Shown here: positions 43,862 to 53,440 of the stretch, one piece after another
Position numbering within the stretch: position 1 is the first letter of the stretch
Layout of the letters: each line of letters starts with the position of its first letter
Assembly: GCA_022414725.1 (NCBI GenBank)
Contig: CM039464.1
Coordinates: 34,291,763 to 34,355,762 of the forward strand
Source of the DNA: Microglena sp. YARC
Taxonomy: Eukaryota > Chlorophyta > Chlorophyceae > Chlamydomonadales > Chlamydomonadaceae
Length of the DNA stretch: 64,000 nt
Reading direction: 5' to 3'
Made by a program: the position numbers and the translations under genes
The notes under the pieces: model-generated
Told to the model about the DNA's origin: nothing
Seen by the model: only the letters and a program-made list of their open reading frames with translations
Database searches by the model: none

Positions 43862-44080
43862 CCGCCACCACCAACCTCCACGCACCCCCCCCCCCCCCCC
43901 ACCCCCCCCCCCCCCCCCAGGCCACCACCAACCCCCACCGTCACCCCCCTCCACCCACCAACAAGTCAGCCCCCCCCCCCCCCACCACCACCACTAACCC
44001 CCCACCATCACCACCAAACACCACAACACACACACCGCCACCAACACCTCCCCACCCACCAACAAGCCATCACATACCTC
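43485..44080. repeat. GT microsatellite and C/CCA-rich low-complexity DNA
   Basis: GTGTGTGTATGTATG at 43488-43516, then CCACC/CCCCC tracts with a CA run at 43831-43858. Two related segments (GAGTACATTGAGAAGG and GAGTACATTGAATGG) indicate a ~115-bp duplication. The Pro/Thr open frames are repeat artefacts. Confidence 0.8.
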
Positions 44081-44083
44081 GGA

Positions 44084-44332
44084 CATTCTCCACATTCTTG
44101 AATGAGTGCAAAGCAATCTCTCCCTACGTGTTCACCACCCACCCACCACTAACCCCACCGTCATTCCCCCCACGGCCACAACACCCACCAACAAGCCATC
44201 ACATACTCGGACATTCTCCACATTATTGAATGAGTGCAAAGCAATCTCTCCCTACGTGTTCACCACCCACCCACCACTACCCACCCACCGTCATCCCCCC
44301 CCCCCCCACCGCCACCAACACCCACCCACCCA
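44084..44332 (-). repeat. ~125-bp repeat carrying an exon tail and donor
   Basis: Two partial units copy the 3' part of the candidate exon at 44338-44446. On the minus strand they read GAGATTGCTTTGCACTCATT, AATGTGGAGAATGTCCGAG, GATGGCTTGTTG|GTGGGT. CCACC tracts separate the units. The splice donor GTGGGT is retained in both. Confidence 0.7.
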
Positions 44333-44337
44333 GCAAC

Positions 44338-44446
44338 AAGCCATCACGTACTCGGACGTTCTCAACATTCTTGAATGAGTGCAAAGCAATCTCTCGCAAC
44401 GTGTTGACGCCGCAATCAGGAGGAAGCTTCTTGATCAGCTGAACGA
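44338..44446 (-). CDS. Candidate exon, possibly armadillo/HEAT-like
   Basis: On the minus strand an acceptor-like GCAACCATGTAG precedes an open frame GIVQLIKKLPPDCGVNTLRE, then IALHSFKNVENVRVRDGLL, ending near a donor CTGG|GTGGGT. The spacing of hydrophobic residues (GIVxLIKxL...ALHSFKNV) is compatible with an armadillo-type helical repeat, but one repeat is too little to assign. Its 3' half is duplicated twice to the left with the donor. Confidence 0.45.
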
Positions 44447-44454
44447 TGCCCTAC

Positions 44455-44553
44455 ATGGTTGCACACAGATATTTGTATCAGATATTTGTAATATATAATG
44501 ATAATATATATGTGTAATATATAATGACAATACATATCTGTATTATATGTGTG
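44455..44553. repeat. AT-rich microsatellite
   Basis: Degenerate TAATATATAATGA/GATATTTGTAATA repeats just left of MITE copy B. Confidence 0.85.
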
Positions 44554-44561
44554 TAGCAGAC

Positions 44562-44773
44562 CAGTGTTTCATTTTTCGACGACGCGTCGCCATTCCGTAG
44601 AATGCTACGCCCCCCGGACCCCCCGATATCGGGACGCGCTGCCACCCGACCCCACCAGGCTCCGCGCTTCGCGCTCTGCCATGCGATGGCTACGCAATTA
44701 TCCTGAAATCAGGGTTGAGTAGCCCATGTAGCTACTCGACCTGGACTACAGAAATCTGAAATAAAAAAAACTG
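44562..44773 (-). mobile_element. hAT-like MITE, family 2, copy B
   Basis: 212 bp, inverted relative to copy A and almost identical over its length. It is flanked by a perfect 8-bp duplication TAGCAGAC (44554-44561 and 44774-44781). Ends CAGTGTTTCATTTTT and AATAAAAAAAACTG. Confidence 0.92.
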
Positions 44774-44809
44774 TAGCAGACAGGTAGCAGATCTGTGTAC
44801 TCATATTTG

Positions 44810-44975
44810 TATTTGCATTAAAATATATTTGCATTATAATATATTTGCATTCTAATATATTTGCATTCTAATATATTTGCATTCTAATATATTTGCATTC
44901 TAATATATTTGCATTATAATATATTTGCATTATAATATATTTGCATTATATATTGTATTTGATATTTTTACTGGA
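44810..44975. repeat. 16-bp AT-rich tandem repeat
   Basis: About nine copies of GCATTCTAATATATTT and GCATTATAATATATTT. Confidence 0.92.
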
Positions 44976-45383
44976 TATCTGTGTTATATATTTGTATTAC
45001 TTATTTGTATGAGATACTCGTACATTTCCCGCGTGGCCGGTTGCCACACCTTTGGTTGGTCTGTGTTACCCTGTCAGGATGTACCCAGCAAAGAAGATGA
45101 CCAGGAGCAGGGCTTTTTATACATGTATGGCTATACATAGAGCTCACTAGATTCGACTCGAATTAGGCAAACATTATGTAGATACAAAAAAAGGGGTTTG
45201 TCTTGCCCTTAATGGCCCTAGAAAGCTAGACAAGGCTATACAAGCTATAAAAGGGACTAACACTGTCCCTGGAGGAGGCCCAAAATCTGTAATTGCAGGC
45301 GGCCGCTTGTAGACTGTAAATGTTTTGATTATTATGCCAATAACACATGAATTTTAATTGTAATATCATGTGGATTTTTTTTA
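44976..45383. other. AT-rich spacer, nothing recognised
   Basis: No repeat, splice-flanked frame or mobile element ends identified. Confidence 0.5.
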
Positions 45384-45453
45384 AATTTAAATTCCTTCCA
45401 CCTGGTCCAAATGCTCCCAGTCCAGGACGCGATTTCCCTCCAGGGTTATGACG
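45384..45453 (-). pseudogene. Partial copy of the 48777-48908 exon tail
   Basis: On the minus strand CTGGAGGGAAATCGCG, TCCTGGACTGGGAGC and ATTTGGACCAG|GTGGAAGG repeat the last ~50 bases of the exon at 48777-48908 with its donor. The copy lies on the opposite side of the 29-bp satellite. Confidence 0.7.
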
Positions 45454-45499
45454 CTTAAATCAAATTAAACTATATTAGATTGAGTTAAAATGAAGGAAG

Positions 45500-48400
45500 T
45501 CACACGTGAACATGAACGTTAATTTTAGTAACACGTGAACATGAACGTTAATTTTAGTAACACGTGAACATGAACGTTAATTTTAGTAACACGTGAACAT
45601 GAAACGTTAATTTTAGTAACACAGTGAACATTGAACGTTAATTTTAGTAACACGTGAACATGAACGTTTAATTTTAGTAACACGTGAACATGAACGTTAA
45701 TTTTAGTAACACGTGAACATGAACGTTAATTTTAGTAACACGTGAACATGAACGTTAATTTTAGTAACACGTGAACATGAACGTTAATTTTAGTAACACG
45801 TGAACATGAACGTTAATTTTAGTAACACGTGAACATGAACGTTAATTTTAGTAACACGTGAACATGAACGTTAATTTTAGTAACACGTGAACATGAACGT
45901 TAATTTTAGTAACACGTGAACATGAACGTTAATTTTAGTAACACGTGAACATGAACGTTAATTTTAGTAACACGTGAACATGAACGTTAATTTTAGTAAC
46001 ACGTGAACACGAACGTTAATTTTAGTAACACACGTGAACACGAACGTTAATTTTAGTAACACGTGAACACGAACGTTAATTTTAGTAACACGTGAACACG
46101 AACGTTAATTTTAGTAACACGTGAACATGAACGTTAATTTTAGTAACACGTGAACATGAACGTTAATTTTAGTAACACGTGAACATGAACGTTAATTTTA
46201 GTAACACGTGAACATGAACGTTAATTTTAGTAACACGTGAACATGAACGTTAATTTTAGTAACACGTGAACATGAACGTTAATTTTAGTAACACGTGAAC
46301 ATGAACGTTAATTTTAGTAACACGTGAACATGAACGTTAATTTTAGTAACACGTGAACATGAACGTTAATTTTGTAACACGTGAACATGAAACGTTAATT
46401 TTAGTAACACGTGAACATGAACGTTAATTTTAGTAACACAGTGAACATGAACGTTAATTTTAGTAACACGTGAACATGAACGTTAATTTTAGTAACACGT
46501 GAACACGAACGTTAATTTTAGTAACACTTGTGAACATGAACGTTAATTTTTAGTAACACGTGAACATGAACGTTAATTTTAGTAACACGTGAACATGAAC
46601 GTTAATTTTAGTAACACGTGAACATGAACGTTAATTTTAGTAACACGTGAACACGAACGTTAATTTTAGTAACACGTGAACACGAACGTTAATTTTTAGT
46701 AACACGTGAACAATGAACGTTAATTTTAGTAACACGTGAACATGAACGTTAATTTTAGTAACACGTGAACATGAACGTTAATTTTAGTAACACGTGAACA
46801 TGAACGTTAATTTTAGTAACACGTGAACATGAACGTTAATTTTAGTAACACGTGAACATGAACGTTAATTTTAGTAACACGTGAACATGAACGTTAATTT
46901 TAGTAACACAGTGAACATGAACGTTAATTTTAGTAAACACGTGAAACATGAACGTTAATTTTAGTAACACGTGAACATGAACGTTAATTTTAGTAACACG
47001 TGAACATGAACGTTAATTTTAGTAACACGTGAACATGAACGTTAATTTTAGTAACACGTGAACATGAACGTTAATTTTAGTAACACGTGAACATTAATTT
47101 TAGTAACACGTGAACATGAACGTTAATTTTAGTAACACGTGAACATGGAACGTTTAATTTTAGTAACACGTGAACATGAACGTTAATTTTAGTAACACGT
47201 GAACGTAATTTTAGTAACACGTGAACACGAACGTTAATTTTAGTAACACGTGAACATGAACGTTAATTTTAGTAACACGTGAACATGAACGTTAATTTTA
47301 GTAACACGTGAACATGAACGTTAAATTTTAGTAACACGTGAACATGAACGTTAATTTTAGTAACACGTGAACATGAACGTTAATTTTAGTAACACGTGAA
47401 CATGAACGTTAATTTTAGTAACACGTGAACATGAACGTTAATTTTAGTAACACGTGAACATGAACGTTAATTTTAGTAACACGTGAACATGAACGTTAAT
47501 TTTAGTAACACGTGAACATGAACGTTAATGAACGTTTAGTAACACGTGAACATGAACGTTAATTTTAGTAACACGTGAACATGAACGTTAATTTTAGTAA
47601 CACGTGAACATGAACGTTAATTTTAGTAACACGTGAACATGAACGTTAATTTTAGTAACACGTGAACATGAACGTTAATTTTAGTAACACGTGAACATGA
47701 ACGTTAATTTTAGTAACACGTGAACATGAACGTTAATTTTAGTAACACGTGAACATGAACGTTAATTTTAGTAACACGTGAACATGAACGTTAATTTTAG
47801 TAACACGTGAACATGAACGTTGAATTTTAGTAACACGTGAACATGAACGTTAATTTTAGTAACACGTGAACATGAACGTTAATTTTAGTAACACGTGAAC
47901 ATGAACGTTAATTTTAGTAAACACGTGAACATGAACGTTAATTTTAGTAACACGTGAACATGAACGTTAATTTTAGTAACACGTGAACATGAACGTTAAT
48001 TTTAGTAACACGTGAACATGAACGTTTAATTTTAGTAACACGTGAACATGAACGTTAATTTTAGTAACACGTGAACATGAACGTTAATTTTAGTAACACG
48101 TGAACATGAACGTTAATTTTAGTAACACGTGAACATGAACGTTAATTTTAGTAACACGTGAACATGAACGTTAATTTTAGTAACACGTGAACATGAACGT
48201 TAATTTAGTAACACGTGAACATGAACGTTAATTTTAGTAACACGTGAACATGAACGTTAATTTTAGTAACACGTGAACATGAACGTTAATTTTAGTAACA
48301 CGTGAACATGAACGTTAATTTTAGTAACACGTGAACATGAACGTTAATTTTAGTAACACGTGAACATGAACGTTAATTTTAGTAACACGTGAACATGAAC

Positions 48401-48752
48401 GTTAATTTTAGTAACACGTGAACATGAACGTTAATTTTAGTAACACGTGAACATGAACGTTAATTTTAGTAACACGTGAACATGAACGTTAATTTTAGTA
48501 ACACGTGAACAATGAACATGAACGTTAATTTTAGTAACACGTGAACATGAACGTTAATTTTAGTAACACGTTGAACATGAACGTTAATTTTAGTAACACG
48601 TGAACATGAACGTTAATTTTAGTAACACGTGAACATGAACGTTAATTTTAGTAACACGTGAACATGAACGTTAATTTTAGTAACACGTGAACATGAACGT
48701 TAATTTTAGTAACACGTGAACATGAACGTTAATTTTAGTAACACGTGAACAG
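45500..48752. repeat. 29-bp satellite array, about 112 copies
   Basis: The unit includes GTAACACGTGAACATGAACG followed by TTAATTTTA and repeats head-to-tail for ~3.25 kb. Variation is limited to a few ACATG/ACACG changes (clustered at 46000-46110 and 46640-46690) and single-base indels. Each unit contains the palindromes CACGTG and AACGTT. On the minus strand each contains TTACTAAAATTAAC, which resembles a branch-point sequence. No spacers, so it is not a CRISPR. The array is flanked by direct copies of an exon tail (45384-45453 and 48757-48826). Confidence 0.97.
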
Positions 48753-48776
48753 TATTCTTATTTTAAATCCTCCCAC

Positions 48777-48908
48777 CTGGTCCAAATGCTCCCAGTCCAG
48801 GAAGCGATTTCCCTCCAGGGTAATTGTGAGACGCTTGTAGACGGCTTCATCCAGCTCGCGCCTTGCATAGTCATTAACGCTCATTGACATTGGAAACGTT
48901 CCTCGTGC
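48777..48908 (-). CDS. Candidate exon, 44 codons, unknown protein
   Basis: Minus strand: acceptor CCTTTTCTTTGCAG, then 132 bp (phase 0 at both ends) and donor GGACCAG|GTGGGAGG. The frame reads ARGTFPMSMSVNDYARRELD, EAVYKRLTITLEGNR, FLDWEHLDQ. Composition is that of an ordinary soluble protein. No family recognised. Its 5' edge is repeated upstream (48960-49255) and its 3' edge across the satellite, so both junctions have been copied. Confidence 0.6.
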
Positions 48909-49255
48909 CTGCAAAGAAAAGGCATTATTTGTTTATTAAAATAATTAGTTATTTTAATAGACAATTAGTTATTCATGGTGAATGTATTTTTACTGCCTCC
49001 ACTCTTAAAGACATTGGAATCGTTCCTCGTGCCTGCAAGGAAAATTAATTATTATTATTAAAATGTAATTAGTTATTCATGGTGAATGTATTTTTACTGC
49101 CTCATCGCTCATTGGCATTGGAAACGCTCCTCGAGCCTGCAAGGGAAATTGATTATTACTTTTATTAAAATTGAATTAGTTGTTCATGGTGAATGTATTT
49201 GTCCAGCCTCCACGCTCATTGGCATTGGAAACGTTCCTCCTGCCTGCCAGGATTT
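48909..49255 (-). repeat. ~105-bp repeat carrying acceptor and exon head
   Basis: Three units each contain, on the minus strand, an AT-rich intron end, CCTTGCAG and GCACGAGGAACG(A/T)TTCCAATG, then AGGCAGTAAAAATACATTCA. These are copies of the acceptor plus first ~25 bases of the 48777-48908 exon. Confidence 0.75.
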
Positions 49256-49420
49256 GTTTTCCATGATGGCTGATGGTGGATGTATTTTAACTGCCTTTGA
49301 TAGCGAGCAGCCAAATTTCTGGCTGAAGCTATGTAACCAAGATCAAAATGAAAATGTTCCTTGCCTACAAAACGGCTGGAGAGATAATAAATTGAATGTG
49401 GGAGTGATGGGGTAAACGGT
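49256..49420. other. Unassigned spacer
   Basis: Non-repetitive; a plus open frame crossing it from the repeat (49086-49415) has no support. Nothing else seen. Confidence 0.4.
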
Positions 49421-50140
49421 GTGTGTGTGTGTGGGGGGGGGGGAGGGAGGGGGTTTAGGGCTTAGGGCCAGCGTGCGGGCGGGATGGGAGGGAGGGGGGG
49501 GTTTAGGGCTTAGGGCCAGCGTGCGGGGCGGGATGGGAGGGAGGGGAGGGAGGGGGTTTAGGGCTTTGGGCCAGCGTCGGGCGGGATGGGAGGGAGGGAG
49601 GGAGGAGGTTTAGGGCTTAGGACCAGCATGCGGGCGGATGGGAGGGAGGGAAGGGATAGGTGTGGAAATGGAAGGGAACTATAGAGGACTGAGGTAAGAT
49701 GAAGGTGAGAGAGGGAGAGAAGGGACAAGATAGGAAGAGAGACTAGTGCTTGTTTTTTAACTTAGGAAGGAAAAGAGGGAGGGAGGGGGGAGGGCAGGGA
49801 TGGGTAGTGGAAAGGGAAGCGGAAACAACACCGGAACGACACGAGGACTGAGGTAAGATGAAGGTGAGAGAGAGATGAGGGAAGAAACGAGATAGGAAAG
49901 AGACTAGTGCTTTGTTTTTTAACTTAGGAAGGGAAAGAGGGAGGGCAGGGAGGGAGGGAGGGAGGAGGGAGGGAGGGAGGAGGGATTAGGGCTAAGGGCC
50001 GGCGTGCGGGCGGGATGGAAGGGAGGGGCAGGGATGGGTAGTGGAAAGGGAAGTGGAAGGGAACGACGGAGGACTGAGATTAGATGAAGGTGAGAGAGAG
50101 GGAGGGAAGAAACGAGAAAGATAGGAAGAGAGACTGGTGC
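49421..50140. repeat. GGGA-rich minisatellite with TTTAGGG words
   Basis: 49430-49640: four ~60-bp units with GGTTTAGGGCTTAGGGCC and AGCGTGCGGGCGGGATGG. 49650-50140: two or three ~190-bp units with GACTGAGGTAAGATGAAGGT and GACTAGTGCTTGTTTTT. TTTAGGG matches the plant-type telomere unit, but as scattered single words. Confidence 0.85.
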
Positions 50141-50590
50141 TTGTTTTTGAATGCCATTCCTGTTTTCAAGGTTGGGCAAGTCCCTTGTTACTGGCTTAAG
50201 TACACCTAGCACTGTTTCGTTTTTTGGGCTACGGTAGCAGCTTCTAGGCAACTCCTTTTCTCCAATCCTATGGGCCAAGCCTGAAAGCAGAGTAGTGCGA
50301 CTGAAAGCGAACCTGGCAGACATTGTAATGAAGCTTTTAGCTTTCGCGCTTGACCTCATTGTCTATGGGCTAATGAAAGCTGGGATGGACGCTACTCATG
50401 CATAGCCCCAAAACGGAAACACTACCTTGAACACACTGCTGAAAAACACCACAATATAACAATAAAAATCACCACTCACACACACACCACCACAACCAAA
50501 ACACACACAACACCACCACACACATATATAAATACACAACCACCACACACAGGGATAAACCAAATCCCAAATATTAAAATCATATGTACC
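50141..50590. other. Non-repetitive island, weak open frame
   Basis: A plus frame 50238-50405 (56 codons to TAG) reads QLLGNSFSPILWAKPESRVV, RLKANLADIVMKLLAFALDL, IVYGLMKAGMDATHA. It follows a TACGGTAG that could be an acceptor. It may be a terminal exon on the plus strand; evidence is only composition. 50430-50590 is CA-rich. Confidence 0.3.
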
Positions 50591-51960
50591 ACTACCCACA
50601 CCCAGTACCTACCCACCCACCAGTACCCTACCCACCCACCAGTCACCCAGTGTAGCCCCCAACACCACCACACCACCATCGACACCTACCCACCCAAATC
50701 ACCAGCGTGCCCAACACCACCTCCTCTTACCCACTCACCCAGTCACCAGTGTAGCCCCCCAGCCACCACACACCAACATCTCCTCCTACACACTCACCCA
50801 GTCACCAGTGTAGCCCCCAAACCACCACCACCACCTCCACCTACCCACCAAATCACCAGCGTACCCAACACCACCTCCTCTTACCACTCAACCCAGTCAC
50901 CAGTGTAGCCCCCAGCCACCACACACACCAACATCTCTCCTAACTCACCCAGTCACCAGTGTAGCCCCCCCAGCCACCACACGCCAACATTTCCTCCTGC
51001 CCACTCACCCAGTCACCAGTGTAGCCCCCAAACCACCACCACCACCTCCACCTACCCACCAAATCACCAGCGTCCCCAACACCACCTCCTCTTACCCACT
51101 CACCCAGTCACCAGTGTAGCCCCCCAGCCACCACACACCAACATCTCCTCTACCACTCACTCAGTCTAGTGTAGCCCCCAGCACACACGCGCAACCCATC
51201 TCTCTCTACCACTCACCCAGTCACGAGTGTAGGCCCAACCACCACCACCACCTCCACTACCCACCCAAATCAACAAGCGTACCAACACCACCTCCTCTTA
51301 CCCACTCACCCAGTCACCAGTGTAGCCCCAGCCACCAACACCAACATCTCCTTCCTACCCACTCACCCAGTCACCAGTGTAGCCCCCCAGCCACCACACG
51401 CCAACATCTCCTCCTACCCACTCACCCAGTCACCAGTGTAGCCCCAAACCACACCACCACACCTACCCACCAATCACCAGCGCACCCAACACCACCTCCT
51501 CTTACCCACTCATCAGTCACCAGTGTAGCCCCCCAGCCACACTACACCAACATTCCTCCTACCCACTCACCCAGTTACCAGTGTAGCCCCTAGCACACAC
51601 GCCAACATCTCCTCCTACCCCTCACCCAGCTCACCAGTGTAAGCCCCCAGCCACCACACACCAACATCTCCTCCTACCCACTCACCCAGTCACCAGTGTA
51701 GCCCCCCAGCCACCACACACCAACATTTCCTCCAACCCACTCACCCAGTCACCAGTGTAGCCCCCCAGCCACCACACACCAACATCTCCTCCTACTCACT
51801 CACCCAGTCACCAGTGTAGCCCCCCAGCCACCACACGCCAACATCTCCTCCTACCCACACACACCCAGTCATCAGTGTAGCCCCCCTGCCACCACACACA
51901 ACATTCCTCCTACCCACACACCCAGTCATCAGTGGAACCCCCACCACCACCACCAACAAC
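50590..51960 (-). repeat. ~59-bp satellite, about 23 copies, with a GTGAGT donor in each
   Basis: The plus unit contains CCCACTCACCCAGTCACCAG, TGTAGCCCCCCAGCC and CACCAACATCTCC. A longer variant with CCACCTACCCACCAAATCACC is interspersed, giving a higher-order pattern. On the minus strand each unit reads GGCTACACTGGTGACTGG|GTGAGTGGG, an exact consensus 5' splice site preceded by an open GYTGDW reading. No matching acceptor is seen within the unit. Confidence 0.88.
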
Positions 51961-52205
51961 ACAAAAACCAACCAACACCACCCCAGTCACCACTCACCCA
52001 ACACCGCCACCACGCACGCACCCACCACCCCAATAACACAAAACAACACAACCCACGCACCAGTCAAAACCTCCAGTCACCACACATCTCACCCAACTCC
52101 ACCGACCCATAAAACCACCACCAAAAACACACCCACCCACCCACACCAAGTCACCTCTCACAAACCAGCACCCAGTCACACCACCCACCCTTCCACCCAC
52201 AAAAA
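51961..52205. repeat. CCA-rich low-complexity DNA
   Basis: Irregular CACCACC/ACAACAC tracts between the satellite and the exon at 52211. Confidence 0.75.
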
Positions 52206-52210
52206 CTTAC

Positions 52211-52276
52211 GTTCAATTTGCCAATATAGCTGCTCACAGCCACGTCAAGATAGCCTGGCCCGTTCTTCATACGTAC
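52211..52276 (-). CDS. Candidate exon, 22 codons, with both splice sites
   Basis: Minus strand: acceptor CCTGTCTACAG, 66 bp, donor TTGAAC|GTAAGTTTTTG (consensus). Frame VRMKNGPGYLDVAVSSYIGK plus LN. Related copies follow to the right. Family not recognised. This copy is the only one that keeps a good donor. Confidence 0.55.
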
Positions 52277-52329
52277 CTGTAGACAGGTGATGGTGTTGGA
52301 GTTGATGTTGATGATGTGGATGGTGTAGG

Positions 52330-53050
52330 TGGTGATGGTGGTGGTGATAATGGTGGCTCAATTCGTCCATATAGCTGCTCACGAGCCACATCAAGATAGC
52401 CTGGCCGTTCTTCCAAAAGTACCTGTGGACAGGTGTTGTTGATGATGGTGTTGTTGATGATGGTGTTGTTGATGATGTAGGTGGGGGCTGTGGTGGTGGT
52501 GGTGGTGGTGGTGGCTAAATTTGTCCATGTAGCTACTCACAGCCACATCAAGATAGCCTGACCCGTTCTTCAAACGTACCTGTGGACAGGTGTTGTTGAT
52601 GATGGTGGTGGTGATGATGATGATGATGTAGGTGGTGGTGGTGGTGGTGGTGGTGATGGTGGTGGTCATAATGATGGCTCAATTTGTCCATATAGCTGCT
52701 CAAAGCTACATCCAGATAGCTTGGCACGTTGTCTTTCATACGTACCTGTGGACAGGTGTTAGTGTTGATGATGTTGATGATGTAGATGATGTAGGCGATG
52801 ATGGTGGTGGTGGTGTTGATGATGTTGATGGTGTTGATGGTGGTGGTGGTGGTGATGATGCTGATGATGTCGATGGTGTTGGTATTGTTGGTGTTGATGA
52901 TGATGGTGTTGTTGGTGTTGATGATGGTGATGATGTAGATGATGTAGCGATGATGGTGGTGGTGATAATGATGGCTCAATGTGTCCATATAGCTGCTCAC
53001 AGCCACATCCAGGTAACCTGGCTCGTTGTATTTCATCCATACATGTGGAC
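52330..53050 (-). repeat. Four further copies of the exon in GTG/GAT-rich repeats
   Basis: Exon copies near 52361-52422, 52515-52580, 52680-52746 and 52978-53035 (minus) read VRLKNGSGYLDVAVSSYMDK, VRMKDNVPSYLDVALSSYMD and similar. All but the rightmost keep the acceptor CTGTCCACAG|GTACG. All have lost the donor: after GACAAATTGA comes GCCATC and CAC/ATC repeats. The His-rich open frame across them (52548-53690) is a product of the trinucleotide tracts. Confidence 0.75.
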
Positions 53051-53440
53051 TGGAAAAATGGGTTGGGTTGGGTTGGGTTGGGTAGAAAAAGATAGCATCA
53101 CTTGATAGCTCGAGCGATGAACGATTGAAAGATTGCGCAGTGCTGGGATTTGTGGTCCTGGTATGCATGGAGGCCAGGCTGAATTGGCTTCCTAATTCAA
53201 GTCGCAAAGCTGCATTTGAGCAAGAAGTGAGGGCTCTGGTTCGATTCTGCTGGAATACTCTGTTTTCAGGTTGGTGTGATGTCACAAACTTTGAAATGGA
53301 AGTCGGATCTCCTACAGACCAGGCCAGGTCTGCCTTATGCCGTTGTATTGCCGGCGTAGGACCGTCTGGGTAGTCATATCGGCTTTTATTTCGTTCTACT
53401 GTTGTATTTTGGAGTGCGTGATGGCAGCGGCGAGAAAGGA
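53051..53440. other. Short TTGGG repeat and unassigned sequence
   Basis: GGGTTGGGTTGGGTTGGG at 53059-53083. Then ordinary sequence with open frames on both strands: plus 53125-53373, starting MKDCAVLGFVVLVCMEARL, and a minus frame. Neither has decisive support. Confidence 0.4.

Noticed and set aside
43669..44442. Pro/Thr/His-rich plus-strand proteins
   Set aside because: They come from CCA and poly-C tracts; the better reading in the right part is the minus-strand exon at 44338-44446.
45500..48752. CRISPR-like regular array
   Set aside because: Units are contiguous 29-mers with no unique spacers, and the context is eukaryotic.
49086..49415. 109-codon plus-strand ORF
   Set aside because: It runs antisense through three copies of the repeated acceptor and exon head and has no independent support.
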